This document shows positions 6,910 to 8,408 of a DNA stretch of 8,408 nt, in pieces (the stretch's first letter is position 1; the number at the start of each line of letters is the position of its first letter). The position numbers and the translations under genes were made by a program. The notes beneath the pieces were generated by a model. The model did no database searches. It was not told where the DNA came from and was given only the letters and a program-made list of their open reading frames with translations. The DNA comes from Candidatus Kapaibacterium sp. (GTDB lineage: Bacteria > Bacteroidota > Ignavibacteria > Kapaibacteriales > UBA2268), in NCBI GenBank assembly GCA_027858275.1, contig JAQIDA010000226.1, forward strand, positions 1 to 8,408, in the 5' to 3' direction.

Positions 6910-8255
6910 CAGACTTTCCTCTTTTTCTTGAATCGAGCGTTAATCCCCATTTCGTCAAGAACTTTAATTTTTACAGGCACTTTATAGCTTCTAAGCTTTG
7001 AAGCGCAATGTTTTTTAACAAGTTTCTTGATTTCTTTTTTGTCGATATTTTTGTCTTTTATTGTTACTTCCGCACATACGATGTTACCGACTATCGGATT
7101 TTTTTCGGGATATACAAGCACTTCGCCGATAATATCAAGCTCTTGAATCGTGTTTTCAACTTCAGCAGGATAAACTTTTTCACCGCCTACGTTGATTATC
7201 TCCGACTTGCGTCCGAGAATTCTCATATACTCGCCATCCGTTTCCACTAAATCCATCGTTCTGAACCATCCGTCGGCAGTATAAGGATCGGGAGCGTTCA
7301 AATATCCGAGCATTGCCGATTGAGATTTTATCTCAAGCATTCCGTCAACAATACGAGTTTCAAATCCTTCGCCGCCGAGTTTGACCCACAAAGAATCTGA
7401 GCTTTTTGATTTCGAGCGCATCACGCCGGTCTCTGACAAGCCGTAAGTTTGTTGCAATTTTATATTCGGATAAAGACTGTGGAATCTCTTCAAAGTTGAT
7501 TCAGGCATCGGCTCTGTTCCGTAAGAAACCACTTGCAATGATGAAATATCGTGCCTCTTATATGCCTCATTAAGAAAAATCAAATTGATAAAAGTCGGTG
7601 AAGTCGGCAGCAATTCCACTTTGAAATCTTCAACTGCTTGGAGAACTCCGTCCGGCGTACGATCGGCAACTGTGACGAGACATCCGCCGTTAGACAGTAT
7701 ATGGAACATTGTATTGACACCGCCGAAATGATCGAAGAGTAAAAACGAAATCGCTCTGAGACCGCGGCGTCTGTGTTTGAATTTCTCCATCACGTCTTTT
7801 AAATTAAGAACCATTCCCTTGCTCTTGCCACTTGATCCGGAAGAAAACACGACTAATCCCGGCTCATTCTTTTCTCGCAATTCAGAATAGTATTCATGAT
7901 CGGCTTTGTGATCAAGCTTTTCAAATTTGACACTTTCGTCAGATTCGATTTTAATCAACAACTCGCCCTGAGCGATTTCAATAAATTCATCTTTTTTGGG
8001 TGCGGTTGCCCCGGTTATAGGTACTATTATGCAGACAATATCAGTTAAGGCCAAAAACAAAGCTATAGAATTCGGAGAAAAATCAGCTTCAATAAATACT
8101 ACAGTTCCCGGCTGTATATCTCTGCTTTTTATTTCATTCTCCCAATACAAAATTCGTTCGGAAAGTGAATTATAGCTGTAGACTTTTCCGGAATGAACCA
8201 CAGCGTCTTTCTCGCCGTATTCATCAAAAACTTTTTTAAAAAAATCAATGTGCAT
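6909..8255 (-). CDS. Acyl-AMP ligase (ANL superfamily, AMP-binding enzyme), short form
   Basis: Adenylate-forming enzyme that activates a carboxylic acid with ATP and normally passes it to CoA or to a carrier-protein thiol. The 448 residues contain the ANL core motifs in order: A3 FSSGSSGKSKG (137-147), A4 region LFDHFGG (173-179), A5 YGLSETG (271-277), A7 GWFRTMDL (329-336), A8 hinge RKSEIINVGGEKVYPAEVE (349-367) and a lysine-rich A10 end (443-447) that should supply the catalytic Lys. It is shorter than the usual 500-550 residues, mainly through a trimmed N-terminal part, and the A7 motif has Met where Gly is usual (TGD to TMD). The acid is unknown. No acyl-carrier-protein gene lies in the window. 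The ATG at 8255 has no recognisable Shine-Dalgarno. It is the first gene of the train and overlaps the acyltransferase start by one base. Confidence 0.88.
   Translation of the reverse strand: MHIDFFKKVFDEYGEKDAVVHSGKVYSYNSLSERILYWENEIKSRDIQPGTVVFIEADFSPNSIALFLALTDIVCIIVPITGATAPKKDEFIEIAQGELLIKIESDESVKFEKLDHKADHEYYSELREKNEPGLVVFSSGSSGKSKGMVLNLKDVMEKFKHRRRGLRAISFLLFDHFGGVNTMFHILSNGGCLVTVADRTPDGVLQAVEDFKVELLPTSPTFINLIFLNEAYKRHDISSLQVVSYGTEPMPESTLKRFHSLYPNIKLQQTYGLSETGVMRSKSKSSDSLWVKLGGEGFETRIVDGMLEIKSQSAMLGYLNAPDPYTADGWFRTMDLVETDGEYMRILGRKSEIINVGGEKVYPAEVENTIQELDIIGEVLVYPEKNPIVGNIVCAEVTIKDKNIDKKEIKKLVKKHCASKLRSYKVPVKIKVLDEMGINARFKKKRKV
6915..6922 (-). promoter_or_regulatory. Shine-Dalgarno of the acyltransferase gene, inside the ligase gene
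   Basis: AGAGGAAA on the minus strand ends 5 nt before the ATG at 6909 and is part of the last codons of the acyl-AMP ligase. With the 1-nt stop/start overlap it supports termination-reinitiation coupling, so ligase and acyltransferase should be made in step. It is the strongest ribosome site seen in this window. Confidence 0.6.
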
Positions 8256-8287
8256 TTGTTGTTTGCTTATTAATGATTATTACCGAA

Positions 8288-8301
8288 ACCTTGCCGAAGG
8301 T
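8288..8301. repeat. Small inverted repeat (5-bp stem, 4-nt loop)
   Basis: ACCTT, loop GCCG, AAGGT: a perfect 5-bp stem. It sits nearest to the ligase start, 33 bp upstream. Alone it is short enough to be chance, but it is one of three in a row. Confidence 0.4.
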
Positions 8302-8315
8302 ACGCGTCGTTTTGA

Positions 8316-8346
8316 CTTGTCCAAAGTTTCTTTACTTTGGATCAAG
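8316..8346. repeat. Inverted repeat, 11-bp stem with one bulge
   Basis: CTTGTCCAAAG, an 8-nt loop, then CTTTGGATCAAG. The arms pair over 11 bases with one extra T in the right arm. It is the strongest hairpin candidate in the window. It lies 61 to 91 bp upstream of the first gene and is not followed by a T-run on the minus strand, so it does not look like an intrinsic terminator. Confidence 0.6.
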
Positions 8347-8367
8347 TTTTCGGAAAGCAGGAAAGAA

Positions 8368-8399
8368 GATGGAATCCAATCAAGAAAGTGGAATCCATC
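8368..8399. repeat. Inverted repeat, 11-bp arms with one mismatch; also an imperfect direct repeat
   Basis: GATGGAATCCA, a 10-nt spacer, then TGGAATCCATC. The arms match in 10 of 11 positions as an inverted repeat. The core TGGAATCCA also occurs in the same orientation in both arms, at 8370-8378 and 8389-8397. This double symmetry is typical of palindromic intergenic repeat units. Confidence 0.5.
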
Positions 8400-8408
8400 G
8401 AAGAAAAA

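Larger units (their letters stand above)
1..8255 (-). other. Putative eight-gene operon: ligase, acyltransferase, deacetylase-like, purD, tadA, rsmI, tmk, protease
   Basis: All eight genes share the minus strand. Junctions in transcription order are a 1-nt overlap, then 10, 15 and 9 bp gaps, then an 8-nt overlap, then 34 and 27 bp gaps. None of the gaps has a hairpin followed by a T-run on the transcribed strand, so nothing seen would stop transcription between the accessory trio and the housekeeping genes. Internal promoters cannot be excluded by eye. Co-transcription is an inference from spacing. Confidence 0.65.
8256..8408. other. Leader/intergenic stretch upstream of the operon, no convincing gene
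   Basis: This 153-bp stretch to the right edge has no gene that can be supported. An AT-rich block at 8268-8283 (TAATAATCATTAATAA on the minus strand) could hold a -10-like element, but no matching -35 is clear, so a promoter is not called. Three inverted repeats lie at 8288-8301, 8316-8346 and 8368-8399. Several frames stay open over the whole stretch on both strands, as often happens in short palindromic intergenic repeats. None has a recognisable protein. Confidence 0.5.

Noticed and set aside
8232..8244. A T6/A7 run in the start of the ligase gene, considered as terminator or slippery frameshift site.
   Set aside because: It encodes the in-frame residues DFFKK. There is no stem before a T-run and no correctly phased slippery heptamer, and the frame continues normally.
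8316..8346. Intrinsic terminator of an upstream gene.
   Set aside because: The stem is not GC-rich and is not followed by a T-run on either strand, so it is listed only as an inverted repeat.
8369..8408. A plus-strand start (ATG at 8369) with AGGA 7 nt upstream, open to the window edge (MESNQESGIHRRK).
   Set aside because: Only 13 codons are visible, and the sequence coincides with the inverted/direct repeat at 8368-8399. All plus-strand frames stay open nearby because of the repeat. A divergent gene cannot be supported without more sequence.
8280..8408. A 42-codon minus-strand frame open from the window edge to TAA at 8280, possibly the end of an upstream gene.
   Set aside because: Its translation matches no family I know and runs through all three palindromes. 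Most likely it is chance openness of repeat DNA.

Overview
The window is one unbroken gene train on the minus strand, read from about 8255 down to the left edge. It holds eight genes separated by gaps of 9 to 34 bp or by overlaps of 1 to 8 bp, so it looks like a single operon. Base composition is AT-rich and the genes carry modest Shine-Dalgarno sequences. The metalloprotease has an HEIGHGFGSPH zinc site followed by a short Ig-like domain. That type is common in the Bacteroidota/Chlorobiota/Ignavibacteria/Kapabacteria side of the FCB group. The lineage is therefore probably FCB, but this is an inference from one protein type and not firm.

Right part (4872-8255), the accessory half. A short acyl-AMP ligase (adenylate-forming enzyme) is followed, with a 1-nt TGATG overlap, by an AAC(3)/antibiotic_NAT-like N-acyltransferase. 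A NodB/CE4-like polysaccharide deacetylase homologue follows after 10 bp. This combination resembles genes seen in O-antigen and capsule loci. It suggests amino-sugar tailoring: a deacetylase-like enzyme exposes or recognises an amine, the ligase activates an acid, and the AAC(3)-like enzyme transfers an acyl group. No sugar or nucleotide-sugar gene lies in the window to prove it.

Middle and left part (1741-4856), the housekeeping half: purD (purine biosynthesis), tadA (tRNA adenosine-34 deaminase), rsmI (16S rRNA C1402 2'-O-methyltransferase) and tmk (dTMP kinase). All four are full-length with intact motifs. RsmI is the short form without the C-terminal extension.

Left edge (1-1713): a secreted metzincin-type zinc metalloprotease begins 27 bp after tmk and runs off the window. 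It is open for all 571 visible codons.

Right edge (8256-8408): about 150 bp upstream of the first gene, without a convincing gene but with three closely spaced inverted repeats. It probably carries the operon's leader or promoter, an intergenic repeat element, or both. No RNA gene, insertion sequence, CRISPR array or convincing terminator was seen.
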